Assembly: GCF_907164915.1 (NCBI RefSeq)
Contig: NC_061868.1
Coordinates: 47,925,689 to 47,989,688, forward strand
Direction of reading: 5' to 3'
Source: Impatiens glandulifera
Taxonomy: Eukaryota; Streptophyta; Magnoliopsida; Ericales; Balsaminaceae
Length of the DNA stretch: 64,000 bases
Shown: piece after piece, positions 12,701-25,696 of the stretch
How positions within the stretch are numbered: the first letter of the stretch is position 1
How the letters are laid out: the number at the start of each line of letters is the position of its first letter
Notes under the pieces: generated by a model
The model's database searches: none
Told to the model about the DNA's origin: nothing
Seen by the model: only the letters and a program-made list of their open reading frames with translations
Position numbers and translations under genes: made by a program

Positions 12701-13700
12701 GGGTTGACTGCGCACTACAGCCTCCAATTTATGGAGCAAGATAGCTAGCTATAGCTAGCATATTAATGGTGATTCAGAAGCAACTGTATCCCCCAGTTAA
12801 TGGCTTCATCTTCTCCGTTCCCACATAATAAAAATCACTCTGTGCCCTTGTTAATGATGATATGATGGCTTAGTTTTACTTCCACCATTCAAAAAAGCCA
12901 GACATTTTATTTTATTTGTAAAAGATATTTAATTTCTCAGTCTGCATTTACTATTAGCAGAGAGATTTTCATTTCATGTATTAGCTATTCTCTTTCTTCT
13001 AGCTAGGGTTTTAAGTACACACGGTAGGTAAAGAAGAAATATTAGGCGCAATTTAAAATAATGATGCTAACGTGCGCGCGCACCTTCATTTGGGTTCTGC
13101 GATTCTGGAACCAGAACTTCACTTGTCGTGGCTTGAGACCGAGTTCTTGGCTGAGCTTTAGCCTTTGCTTGTCATCTGGGTGCGGACACTCCTTGAACAA
13201 CCTACATAGTTTTCAAATAAATCACTCATACCTTTTAATCAAATTTATGTTTTATTTTATAACTCACGCCTCCATTTCTTGGATCTGACGAGCCGTGTGA
13301 CGATGGTAGCGTTTCTTCTTTGAATTTATCTGCAACTGTTGCTGCTGATGATGCTGTTGAAGATGATGATCGAAGCCGTCTTGATCATTCCCTGAAACTC
13401 CTCCTTGTTCACTTCCTGATCCACTTTCCATCTCATCCTTCCCTCCTCTTCTCATCAAAACAACCTCCTCTTTCTACCAATTTGAACACAAATATATGTT
13501 AATTTCAAAAAAGGGTTATAAGAGATAGAGAAGGAGGAGCTTACAGGGATTAATGGAGGAGGATGAGGGTAAGAATGGAATGGCAAATTAGCCATGAAGT
13601 TGAAATTAGGGTTCTGACCGACCACCTGCGACGGAAACAGGGTGTCCGTCGACATTCCTCCTCCCAATGAGGACGTAAGCACCTGGCAATCTCCATACAT
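9781..13700 (-). CDS. HDG5: class IV HD-ZIP transcription factor with START domain, HDG5-like
   Basis: Ten exons join in frame: 13700-13545, 13473-13268, 13201-13084, 12253-12056, 11978-11370, 11306-11088, 11017-10843, 10763-10495, 10400-10305, 10227-9781, giving 830 codons plus stop, the usual length (HDG5 is about 820). The start MYGDCQV matches the N-terminus I associate with HDG5-type proteins. The homeodomain lies at about residues 104-163 ([18 protein letters not shown] through [10 protein letters not shown]). A loop-zipper with a CPACGG motif follows (161-226), then a START lipid-binding domain (about 310-545) and the START-adjacent C-terminal region. These nuclear factors bind L1 boxes and control epidermal cell identity. 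Upstream are a TATA box and a CT-rich leader probably holding one intron. No damage is visible. Assignment to HDG5 rather than a sister gene is by recall, not by tree. Confidence 0.9.
12682..12689 (-). promoter_or_regulatory. L1-box motif in intron 3 of the HDG5-like gene
   Basis: On the gene strand this reads TAAATGCA, an exact match to the L1 box TAAATG(C/T)A bound by class IV HD-ZIP proteins. It lies in the long 830-bp third intron. Function is inferred from the motif only. Confidence 0.45.
12953..12960 (-). promoter_or_regulatory. second L1-box motif in intron 3 of the HDG5-like gene
   Basis: A second exact TAAATGCA on the gene strand, 271 bp from the first and nearer the splice donor. 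Two copies in one intron of a gene whose product should bind this site suggest autoregulation, but chance is possible in AT-rich DNA. Confidence 0.45.
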
Positions 13701-13961
13701 CCTATTCCTTGATTTATCCTTAACACGGCATTGTTATCATGTCAATTTCAAAAACAAGATACTAGCTAGTTGAAGAATGCAGTTTAAAAAAGAAATAAGA
13801 TCAAAGAGAAAGAGAAAGAATACCAGGTATTTCGAAAATGGGACAAAAGATCCGTCTAATTTCCCACCTTCCTTTCCTTTAATGGCGTCTTTCTCTCTCT
13901 ATAACTCTTCTCTCTCTCACCAACTACAATATCACTGTTACACACAGTGACTCTCCGAGTA

Positions 13962-13971
13962 CTTATATAAG
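13962..13971 (-). promoter_or_regulatory. TATA box of the HDG5-like gene
   Basis: On the gene strand the sequence reads CTTATATAAG, about 260 bp before the ATG. A CT/GA-rich leader follows (13860-13925), then a likely 5'-UTR intron (donor G/GTATTC near 13822, acceptor directly before the ATG). Confidence 0.5.
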
Positions 13972-16900
13972 AATAATAGAAGCCACTAAAAAAGTAGCAA
14001 ATGTATGTAGACTAAATAGTCAAGCCGCGTGTTTAAATCTTAGGCATTGTAATTTTTTTTTTACTACCAAGGACATTATTGTCATCTTCTATTTGGGTAA
14101 TTTTTTATTCTTATATATATATATTTTTGTTTTGATAGTAAGTGTCTTCAAATATAATCTTAAGAAATAATTTATAACTAGATTTACAGTGCTTTTTTTT
14201 TAAGACTTCTTTGTTTCACTTTGTATTAAAATATTTGACCAAGAAAGTTTTTATAGCGTCATTAATGTTATCATGTTTTTATTATTTATTTTTATCAAAA
14301 TTAAAAACTCATGTATACAAATTATAAATATTTTGAATTTTTTAATAGAATGAAGAAATTAGATGATGTATATTTTTATGTTATTTTCTTAAAATTATAT
14401 TATTAGTAGAAGGTTTATATAATGAATTTTAAATTTGTAATAAGTTGAATTGTCTCTATTAGATAGAAAACAAATTATATAATTTATTTATAATACTATT
14501 AATTTTAAAAGTTTAGGTGTTTAATTGAATTGTTGTTGGGATTTGAGGGACTTAATTTTGTTGCTGACATGGATTCTACCTAAAATAGTCTTCCCATATT
14601 TACTATTACAGTTGAAGACATTAATGGAGGAGAGAGAAACGGTTAATGGAGTGAGAGAAAAGTAACGGATGCGTTGCCATTTCCCAGCCAGAATACCCGT
14701 CATCTGTTTTGTACACATGTCTTGTTTTTATTGGATGTTTCTAGCCGTTTCTGTTTTTCTTTTTTCCTTAAAGTCAACCCACTATATCCTTGTCCCCATT
14801 GACGGACGTTATTCTTTTTTCCTTTTTTTTTTTTTTTGATATACATATAATTTATGAATAAATCATATTTGAAACTATATAATTTATTAGAAACTTATTT
14901 AAACTATATAAAATTTAAATAAACTATATATTATTAAAAAAATAATTATTTATCTTTATTATGATTAATAAAAAATAGTTGAAAAGTTAATTAATTAAAA
15001 AACTAACTAGTGAATATAAAATAAATTTAAACTTGATAATTAATGTATCAATGTTTTTTATTTGAATATTTTATTTTGAATATAAGATTTTGTTATAAAA
15101 TATATATATATATATATAAATATATATATTATATAAAAATTGAAAGGATATGAAAAATTAACACAGCAAATAATTGTAATTTGGGAGACATTATCTCTAT
15201 CAAATAGTGTTCTAAATGATAATTAAACTCGTGATGTTTGATATTTTATAATTATTTTTCTGACTTAAATTACTAAATAAACTTTTAATAGTTTATATAT
15301 GTATATAAATTAGATCAGCAATACGTTTAAATGATTTTTTTTTCAACACTTTTCGTGTCTATATAATTATTTCAAGGAATTTAAATTTTTTTTACAAACT
15401 AAATTTTATATATAAAGTTGTATAAATAATTATTATAATCTTAACATATTGATAATAATAAAAAGTTTTAACAGTATTAGTTTCTGCCTAATTATTTTTT
15501 AATTAATGGGATTTGTGAGAAGGGTAAACATTGTTTTGTATGCTGTCTAATCTGTAAACAACAATATATTTTTAACATTAATTTGGCTAGTTTGATCATG
15601 ATACTAATAGTGTGTTTCTATAATAATGAAATTATACCTTGATTTGAAATTTTTATAATTTGATTGTGATATTTGTGATTAAATAAATGAAACAATTTTT
15701 AATTTAACCTAAATATTCTAAAATCAATTATTTTTAACTCAATAATATTTTTAATTCATGATATAGTATTATTCAAATATTCCAAGATCAGACAAGCTCT
15801 ACGGGTAGGAGTAAATCAATGCAAGGATTTACCAAATCCAATATACAGATTCTATGGTTTCTGGATTTTGTAAATCCTAAATAATGTTATAGATTGTTTG
15901 TAATATATTATTTTAATTATTTTATGGCTAGGAAGTTTGGTGATGTAAATGACCGATGATGCCATATTTTGATTTATTCGGAAAAAATTGATTACTTTTA
16001 AATTTATTGGTGGGTTAAATTTCTCGTCATGTGGCGGGATTGTACTCTCCTTCGTTATTATAATTTACTTATTCACCCTATATAATATCAACAAATACAT
16101 AATAGATAAATACACTCTAGTTTAAAAATATGTTTTTCCTTTACTATTTCCGTGTATTAAACATATTTTTAATTTATAAAGTTTCAATATTAATTCATAA
16201 TAGACTTTATTATATCTTAAATATTATAAAATTTGTAATTTATTAAAATTTATATTAATAAAATTATTATAAATTAAACTTCTAAGAATAATACTAATTT
16301 GACTCATAATTGTAACTCTTATTTTAAATTGTGTTTTCAATAGAGATGGTACATGTTGAATGTTATGAATACTAAACTTTTTAGTCTAACTAAGTCACTT
16401 TGTAGGTGTTAGGTAAGAAATTGGGGTGCATTATGTGAAAACTATTTTTTCAAATTTATTTTTATTTAATGTGCTTGATTATATTTTAGAATTCGTTATT
16501 AAAAAAATATAATAATTTGTATTATAGACTAATGAGTTAAATATTATAATAATATTTATTATAATTAATTTAAAATTCAACCAATGATAACAAGATGTTT
16601 TTTAATTTTTTTTTTAATATGCCATAGACAGTATATCTTCCCTTGTTATTAAAATAAAAAAAAATTATCTTAATATGTAAAAGTTTTGTTTAAGAGATTA
16701 AAAGTTTTAATTTTGATATCAATTAAAAATATTTGAGTTGAAACTAAGTATAAATTATACAATTAATTTTAATAAAAAAAACTATATTTGTAAAAGAATA
16801 AATTTATTAAAAACTAAATAAGTGCAAACCAAATTACAAAAATAACTGCAAAATGTGAACAATAAGAAATGTCACTTTTTTTCATATTGAATTGACTAGT

Positions 16901-17428
16901 CTCAACATAAAATGTAATATTATAAGAGTATCACAATTACTTTAATAGAAATAATTAGTTTCTCAAATTAAAGTGGCATTTTGTTTTGAAATATTAATCC
17001 ATTATTTTCCTCCTATATTATGAAAAAAAAACACTAACAACTAATGTCTCAACCATATTGGCAAGGTGTTAATGCCAGATTGACACACCCAATAATTGTT
17101 AAGAGAGTAACACAACAATTTTAAATATTAAAATTTTAAGTAATGGATTAAATTCATATTATATTAAATTAGGACAGTAACACAATAATTATTTTGTATT
17201 AAATAAAATTAAACATTTTAACCATTAAATCTAACAATACTAGTTAATTTTGTTTTTTATTAAAATTTTAAAATTTATTTTTAATCTCTCACAATCACAT
17301 TACTAAGATTATAATTTTTTAATCATCAAATAACTTAATTAATCAAATAAATATTAAAATATTATTTTATTTTTATTAAATTTATATTTAAAAACAATTA
17401 TTTTAATAATATAACTTAAAATATCACA

Positions 17429-17470
<42 letters not shown>

Positions 17471-20400
17471 TTATTAAACTTTTTTAAATAAAATAAAATA
17501 AATCATTAAAAATTTAAATCAACTCTTAACAATTGATTATAATAATAAATAATAATAAATATAATAATATTATTAAATGAGAAAAAACATTATATTATTT
17601 TTTTTACCATATTTAACAAACTGCATATATAATAATAATAAATATAATAATAATAATTATTATTATTATTATTATAATAAATATAATAATAATAATTATT
17701 ATTATTATTATAATAATAATAATAATTATTATAATAATAACAAATATAATAATAATAATAATAAATTTAATAATAATAAATATAATAAAAATAGTAAAAA
17801 ATATAATAATAATAACAATAAATATACTAAATATAATAACAATAAATATACTAAATATAATAAAAATAGTAAAAAATATAATAATAATTATTATTATTAT
17901 AATAATTAAATATAATAATAATAAATATAATAATATTAAATTGAAAAAGGATAAGTTAAGATAAAGCATGTTCATCTATGTGTTGATGTACGTTTTTAAC
18001 GTTTATAATAATAATAATAATAAATATTATTATAAATAATAAATATAATAAAGAAAAAAATTAAAAAAAAAATAAAAAAATAAAAAATAAAAAATAAATA
18101 AATATAATAATAATAAATAATAATAATAAAATAATTATAATAAAATATTAATAAAAAAGTAATATTAATAATAAATAATAATAATAATAATAAAATTATT
18201 AATCATGCTATATTATTCTAATATATTTCATTCCTAATTATTGAAATATGCAAATGTTATTATTATTTATAATAATAATAATAATAATAATAAATATTAT
18301 TATAAATAATAAATATAATAAAGAAAAAAATAAATAAATAATAACTAAATATAATAATAATAAATAATTATAATAAAATAATGATAATAAAATAATAATA
18401 AAAAGTAATATTAATAATAAATAATAATAATAATAAAAATTATTAATCATGTTCTATTATTCTAATATATTTCATTCCTAATTATTGAACTATTATCCAA
18501 ATGTTGTTGTTCCGGAATTGTTCCAGAGGAGGTTGTTGATATAATTTTAGATATAATTTAGATAAAATCAATACATTTAGAAATTGAGATATAAATTATT
18601 AATATATATATTAATAATTATTAAAAGATATATTTTATTATAATATTATTTTAGAAAATAAGTATATAAAATTAAAAAATATATTATTTATTTATTTTAA
18701 TATTTTAAGTTTAATATTTACATATATTAATATTTTTAATTTTTTTGTTAAGAATTTATATTATTTTTATTTAAAAAAATATTATTTTTTTTAATTAAAT
18801 TTTTTCAATTATTCTTTTTATTTAAATATAAACATAAAGATTTTTTTATTAGAGATAAGTAGATTATTCATTTATTTTTTCTTATTAATAATTATTTATT
18901 AATTAAATTTTTAAAATTCTAATTTAATAATTTTCAAAAAAATAAATATTATAAGGTATTAATATATTTTTTACATAATATAATATAAATTTTTTTATAA
19001 AAATGTAAATTATTAATTGGATTTAAAATAAATATAATAAATGATTTGTTAATTTACTTTTTAGTATTTTAATATTATAAAATTATTAGATAAAAATATT
19101 TATTTAAGATTATTACACAAAAAAATAATATGTCTACAATATATATTATTTATTTAATAAAAATTTCAAATTTATTTAATATTTTAAAAATTATTATTTA
19201 TTAAAATTTTAATTTTAATTAAAAAATATTTATTTTATTATTAATAAATGATAAAAAATATATAATTATTGAAATTTATTTAAATAAAATTATATATAAA
19301 TAATATGATATTTATAATTATTTTAGTTTATTAAGGATAGTAATATTAATATTTATTAAAAAATATATTTTATTATAAAAATATTGTAAAATTAAGCAAT
19401 ATTTATTATTTTTAATATTATTATAATATTTAGTATTTTATAAATTATTATTATTTCATGTTAATGTATTATTTATTATTTGATGGATGATCAACATCCA
19501 ACTGGAATATCAAACCTAATTAACTTAATCATGGTTTATATATTTTAATTTTTTTTTATTATGTACAAATTTAATATTTATTAAAAAATATTTAATAAGA
19601 ATTAATATTACTTATATTTTAAGTTTTTTTATTAAAAATTATTTTAATTATAAAAAAATTAAAATGGTTATTTATATTTAAATATAAATATATTTTGTTT
19701 TATTTTATTTATTATATTAAAAATGCAAAATTAGTGGTAAGTGATTCTTCATTTATTTTATTTTTTTTTGTTAATATTATTTATTAATTAAATTTTCAAA
19801 ATTATAATTTAATATTTTTCAAAATTAAAATATTTTAAGATATTTCTTTAAATATATAATATATTTTTTATAAAAAAATAATTATTAACTAAATTTCAAA
19901 TATTTGAAATGAAAAATATATTAAATTATTTTTTAGTTTTTGTAATATTATAAAATTATTACACAAAACTATTTATTTAATATTATTAAAACAAAATATT
20001 GTAAAAGAATGATGAGTAAAAAATAAATAAATATATATATATATATTAATTAATTAATTAATTATTTAATAGAATTTTCAAATTTATTTATTAAATTATA
20101 ATTAAAAAATATTTATTTTATTATTAATAAATAATAGGAATATATAAATTAAGAAAAAAAAAAAAAGTTAATAAACAAAATTATTTTAATAAATATATAT
20201 ATAATATAATTTTTATAATATTTTTGAATTTTTTTATATTTATTATGGATATTAATATTAATAATTATTAAAAATTGTATATTATTTTTATTTTTTTAAT
20301 CTAAACAATAATATTTATTATATTTAATATCATTATAATATTTAGTATTTTATAAATTATTATTTTATGTTAATAAATAATGATAGATTAAACTGTATAT

Positions 20401-20705
20401 AAATAGAAATAAACATTATTATTTATAATTGTGTATAGTAAAATAAATAAATAAATAAAATATTGTTCTTTTATTTGAAAAATTATAGATTTAATATTAA
20501 AATAATATAAACTTAAAATTAATAAATACATATAGAAGTAAAACTAATTATTAGGTTAATAAAATAATTAAAATTAAAATTAAATTTTAGATTTTATTAG
20601 ATTTAATTTTATAATTTTCAATTTATATTCTTTACCTATATTATTTTAATTTAAAAGTTTAAATATTAAATCCATATTTTATTTATTTATTTTAATTTTT
20701 GCAAG

Positions 20706-20742
<37 letters not shown>

Positions 20743-20784
20743 TATAAGAAGATAACTAATATTTTTTTAAAATATATAAAATTA
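13972..20784. other. long AT-rich region without recognisable genes
   Basis: Almost 7 kb of A/T-dominated sequence with no coding signal. It includes TA dinucleotide runs (15101-15130, 17431-17462, 20709-20738) and the AAT-type microsatellite block listed separately. Confidence 0.65.
17530..18450. repeat. AAT/ATT trinucleotide microsatellite block with internal duplication
   Basis: About 0.9 kb of interrupted (AAT)n/(ATT)n. A segment at about 18003-18210 (AATAAT run, AAATATTATTATAAATAAT, AAGAAAAAAA, then ATCATG and CATTCCTAATTATTGAA) recurs at about 18270-18490, so the block has also duplicated as a unit. Long open frames here are Asn/Tyr/Ile homopolymers and not genes. Confidence 0.8.
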
Positions 20785-20989
20785 GAGGAGCGATAGAGAG
20801 AGGGAATTCGGTAAGGGAAGGGAATGACTTGGTAAGGGAAGGGAATGACTTGGCATCAACTTCATTGGTTAGAAAATGTAAAAGTGAGAGGAAAGAGAGA
20901 AATTATTTGATTTTTTCAGCGAATAAAATTATGCCAAGTCATTTCCTCACCAAATTTCCTCACCAAATTTCCTTACTTAATCATTTCTC
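20785..20989. mobile_element. Mutator-type MITE, copy 1, with 9-bp target-site duplication
   Basis: A 205-bp element flanked by perfect 9-bp direct repeats ATAAAATTA (20776-20784 and 20990-20998). Its ends are inverted: the left begins GAGGAGCGATAGAGAGAGGG and the right, read inward, GAGAAATGATTAAGTAAGGA; both run into a shared ATGACTTGGCAT block. The left arm contains a 21-bp tandem duplication (GGTAAGGGAAGGGAATGACT and following), the right arm a doubled CACCAAATTTCCT. It has no coding capacity. A 9-bp duplication points to a Mutator-type transposase. A related copy lies at 35911-36073. Confidence 0.85.
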
Positions 20990-20998
20990 ATAAAATTA

Positions 20999-21668
20999 AC
21001 ATGCCTATTTAAATTAGGAAGTTAAATTTTAAATAAATATTTTATTTTATTTAATGAGAATCTAACACTATACCAACTTTTTACCAATAATATATTCAAA
21101 TTATTTTTATTATATATATTTTTAAATATAAGAATTACAATTAAATTATAATAAATTATAGTATAATTAAAAATAAATTTCAATTTCAATGAACGAAACA
21201 AATATTTTGAATAAAGAAATGTAATTAACTAACAAAAAGCCCAAAAAAAAATCACAAAATTGGAAGGATTCCACAATCAATAAAGAAATTAGTCTTAATG
21301 GAAGCTTGGTTGATGGAAAAGATTCGTACAAACATAAAGCTAGAATAAGGAAAGTCAAAATTTATTCATTAATAAACATTTCTTACAAATAATTAATTCA
21401 TTCCATTTAAATTCCCTATCTAAAATCTATAACACGTACAGTTCTATTACTTTTCTTTGCTATGATCATTCTCTTGATTTCTAAGAACACTAATCCTTTT
21501 ATAATTCCATACCATTTACCATAGAAACTCAAAATTTTCTAAAATGGACTCTTAGTCATATTTGACTAGAATATGACTAACTAAGCATCTAATAAACAAA
21601 CCAATAACTTGGAACAATTGAAATCACAAACAATTTAGTATCAATAAAGCTGTCCTCTTTCTGTTTAA
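20999..21668. other. intergenic, nothing recognised
   Basis: AT-rich DNA between the MITE and the PPR pseudogene. No gene or repeat that I can support. Confidence 0.5.
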
Positions 21669-23487
21669 CCAATAATTTTCGCACTAACAACAACTATTCT
21701 TAAAAAGATGAAATCTGCTAGCATCTCTAACAACATTCTCCCATTCTAAAACATCGCTTGTCAGCTTAATCGCACTATGACAGTCCACACAAATTCGATG
21801 ACTTTGCACCAACTGCAATGCGTTGCCTTACCCGTGTTGATCAACCCAAAACCAATAGCTAGTTTCTCGCTATGATAAAACACCATCTTCTCCTTCTTCT
21901 CATCCACATCCGGAAGCAAAAACGTATTCTCCGCAACATAAACAAACGCGTTTTTTGGCGGTCATCGAAACCAACTCTTCAACTTTCTCATATATCTCCT
22001 TCGTATGATAATGAGACTTGTCTCCTGAATAAAAGATGTGTGTTGCTCTTTCTATAATGAGACTTGTCTCCTGAATAAAAGATGTGTTGCTCTTTCTTCA
22101 CTTCAATCCAGTTATTTGCACGATGCATCTCGATACCCTTTCGTTTCAACGTCTTCACCACATCATGCAGCTTCCCTTAGCAAGCCGAGACTATTGTATA
22201 TGATCAAGAGCACCACGTAGTTTCCAAGCTTCTCCGGTTCCATGCCATATATCTTCTCAACTACTATTTTCCCCTGAACCAAATCTTTCTTCAATCTACA
22301 AGCCGTCAACAAAGCCGCCCACATTTTCACGGTTGGACTAAATGGGGCTTCCGATATGAAATCGAAAGACTCCTCGACTCGAGAAACCCTTCCCGGCCTA
22401 AGAGCTCGATCATACACGCGTAGTGCATTGGGCGAGGCTTGACTCTGTGGGCTTCGGCCATCGATTCAAAGATCTCCCATCCGAGTTTCGATAACCCTAA
22501 GTAGCTACAAGCCGATAAAACTACGAGGAAGGTCACGTGGTTCGGTTGGTTTCCTTCGCGAAACATTCATCTGAAAAGCTCGACTGCTTTGATTCCTCGG
22601 CCGTGGTTACCATAACCGGGGCGATTAACGCGTTCCATGATATCAAGTTCTGTCGTGGCATTTTCTCAAACACGTTCTTAGCGTCTTCTATTCTTCCCCA
22701 TTTGCTATAGAAATCCACTAGCGATGTGCTCGCGACCGTGTCTAGACCGAAACCGTGTTGAACGAGACCTGCATGGGCTTGTCTTGCGTGCTCTAAAGAA
22801 CATGCAATTTTTCTTGGAACTCGTTGAAGACGCATCAAGCGTCTTCGATACTCCCGGTTTTTCCATACATGTCGATTAAAGAACATGAAGCCCGTTTTCA
22901 AAGCACATGCGAGGAATTGTTTTCCGATGGAAATGATTCCAATTCCGGCCGATGCCTTTGATCATTGTGGCGAAAGTGCGAGCACCGGCTTCAGAAAAAT
23001 CATGCCACATTGTTATGAAAAGATGGAATGCTTCTATGTAGTTTCCTGAATCAACTAGCCCTCCTATAATTGTGTTCCATGAAACAAGATTCTTATAACA
23101 GGAATTTCATCGAACAGGTTGCGTGCATCAAGCATCATCCCGCATTTCACATGCATCAGCAATACTTTATTGCTCATGTACTGATCTGGAGATCATAAGC
23201 ACAAATATTCATATGATTATACACCCTTTTAAGTTTTAACCCCCCTGATTGATCTTGCCTCGATGCATGATGCGCTTACCATTGCATCGTAAGTGCTGCT
23301 CTCCACATCGTAATAATCATCGCATTCTAGTAATTCAAACAATTCAAGGGCTTACCTTTTGTGAAGAACTGATTTCTCTATTTGCGCACATACGTGCTGC
23401 TGGACCTGATTTCCAGGACTGCAGGAGTTTCATTTGGTACAGATTCGTTGTCCTCTTCATCATCATCATCATCGATGTTGATTCTTG
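21669..23487 (-). pseudogene. decayed DYW-type PPR gene, similar to Arabidopsis At5g50390
   Basis: Read on the minus strand in shifting frames, segments follow the order of a PLS-DYW pentatricopeptide protein. They include MSNKVLLMHVKCGMM near 23150, KQFLACALKTGF near 22890, HAGLVQHGF and VDFYSKWGRIEDAKNVF near 22700, NHVTFLVVLSACSYLGLS near 22500, WAALLTACRLKKDL near 22290, EKLGNYVVLL near 22220, YHSEKLAIGFGLINT near 21860 and VRDASRFHLF near 21710. A remnant NYW stands at the end. The gene has several frameshifts, stops such as TAG in the last motif, an internal deletion near 22840 and a 47-bp tandem duplication at 22006-22101. Such proteins bind organelle RNA and DYW domains deaminate C to U. 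This copy cannot encode one. The closest family member is named from memory of its wording. Confidence 0.88.
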
Positions 23488-24136
23488 AAGGTCTGGGTAA
23501 TGATCGTGGTTTTAAACCTCAATCTGATGATCCAGAGAACATCCAACCCTAATTTTTTTTTTAAATAATGATTTACATAAATGGAGTCAATAATAAAATG
23601 TTTATCTATACAATATTTAAAAGATTTTATATACTAATCCTTATAAAATAAAATAATTATAACTTCTATTAAATTTAAACGGATAAACATTTGACTAGTA
23701 CTTGGTGGAGATTCATACATTAATCAAAGTGTAAAAATTCATATTCAAAAGATCACGTCATTGGAAAAAAAAAATGAAAAAGATTGTTCAAATTATATTT
23801 AGTAACAAATTAATTTTATGAAGACTATAATAACTTAGTAGTGGTAAAGTTCAATAATTCAACATTAAAATTCAATATTTATTTTTAAATTTAAAAAGAA
23901 AAACCTTAAATTTAAATTCTAAATTATATTAGCATGGGTGGTTTGTACTATCTTTAACACATTGCAAAATTTTGTCATGTTGCATAAATTAAATAGTGAA
24001 ATGATTCTACAAGAAAACAAAACATTTATTATAGGAAACTTCCCATCTCAGACCATGAAATCCCCTGTCCACCTTTTGAAGATCTCTCTTATAAATCAAG
24101 CTACCATGAAAACAGAGAAAGAGATAAATAAATAAA

Positions 24137-24749
24137 ATGAGTCGAAATATTATTATAGTGGCATCTTCTTCTTTTTCTTTACCTGTCATGTTCATGACCA
24201 TCTTATTCTTTGTCCATGAAGTAATCAGCTTTCCTCACAACAATAACAATCCTCCAGAGTCCAGATCTCATCAACAAAACCTGCGAGCGATGCGCAAACA
24301 AATCAACAACCTTAAACATCAACTTCTGTCAAACCTCCCTCCAAACAATCCCAATCAGCCACCTTACTAATCTACACGGCCTGGGCATCGTGGCCATGGA
24401 ACTGACCATAAAAAATGCAACCTCGACTGTTTCCACGATCGAAAACATGCTGATTGAAAAAGATATTGATCTGGACGTATTTGCAGTAGCACGACTCGGA
24501 GACTGCCTTCAGCTCTACAGAGAAGGCGTGACCATGATGTTGGATGCCATTGGAGCCTTCTATTCTCAGCGGTACAGAGTTGCAAACCTGCTAATGACTG
24601 CAGCCATGGACGGTGCATCGACCTGCGATGATGGGTTTGGGGGAGGAGGAGAGTCCCCTCTGTCGAAGCAGTACTACGACCTCTTTCAGCTCAGTGACGT
24701 TGCCTTATGCATCATCAGATTGGCTTCTTTGGTGTCGTCAAGCAATTAG
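24137..24749 (+). pseudogene. pectin methylesterase/invertase inhibitor-like gene with one frameshift
   Basis: From 24137 a secretion signal is read (MSRNIIIV, then a hydrophobic stretch ending FFVHEVIS). From about 24225 the homologous reading moves to another frame and runs open to the TAG at 24747-24749. It has the PMEI layout: DLINKTCERCA, then NFCQTSL with the first cysteine pair, IPISHLTNLHGLGIVAMEL, NATSTVSTIENML, a four-helix region with DCLQLY, MDGASTCDDGF and a final FQLSDVALCIIRLAS. These secreted helical-bundle proteins inhibit cell-wall pectin methylesterase or invertase. The two halves need a +1 shift between about 24220 and 24250. It is either a recent pseudogene, a one-base sequence error, or a gene with another first exon. 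Confidence 0.8.
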
Positions 24750-25690
24750 TACCTAGTTTATACAAATGCAGAATTTTTAGAATTTGTAATTTTATTAAGT
24801 TTTTTTTTTTTTTTTATAAAATTGCTATATGCCTATATATGCATTGAATTTGATTTCTAAATAATAATAAAAAGTTTGAGGAAATGCTTGAATCTTGATT
24901 CATATCATTAATTATCTAAGGTATTCTAAACATTCTTCTAAATTTAACTATATCAGTTTCATCTTCTTCAAAATCTTGATTATGATTATTTTATATAAGC
25001 AAACTAAACAGATACAAAATATTAAAATCTTCACTAAGGCCAAAAAATGATACTCTTAAACAAGACATGATAACATAACAAACTGCAACAAGCTTCCCAG
25101 AAAACATTTCAATAAAATCAGGAAGCATACAAAACAAAATTTTAAATTTTATAATCTATTCTTATTATTGATCGAAATTGAATATTAAGCTATAATCAAT
25201 CAAATATATCAAGTTGAAACTTGAAACACAATGAGTAACATGTCACATTTTACTCCACCTAAAAACTAGAGAAGGAAAAGAAAACATATTAACCTTTGCA
25301 AATGAAATTTTTTTACACTTGTGTTGCTTGAATCACATTTTCTACAATATTATCTTTTTTTTCATTAATTTAATTTCTAAATCTGATTTACTATTTTTAG
25401 TTTCTACTGACAAATTTAATTTGTTTTCTTTTCAAATAATGTATACGGAATCTTATCCATTAATAAAAATAATTGAAAGTTTACTCAAATTAATACGTCT
25501 TAATACATAAAAATCAATATATTCAAATAACATAAGTCTAAAGTATACCAATAAACTAACTCACTTTACCATTTTATTTTCAGTTATATTTTTACTATTT
25601 TAATAAAAACTTTAAAAAAATTCAGTACTTAATTCACCTATATATATATATATATATTTATTTTAGTTTTACTTAATTTCAAGGTAAAAT
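24750..25690. other. intergenic, nothing recognised
   Basis: AT-rich 3' flank of the PMEI-like gene with T runs. No gene, repeat or RNA I can support. Confidence 0.5.
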
Positions 25691-25696
25691 ATGTAA

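Noticed and set aside
17577..17975. 110- and 120-codon frames in AAT microsatellites
   Set aside because: Homopolymeric Asn/Tyr or Ile translations of (AAT)n; no coding signal. The same applies to 18238-18450 and 27540-27860.
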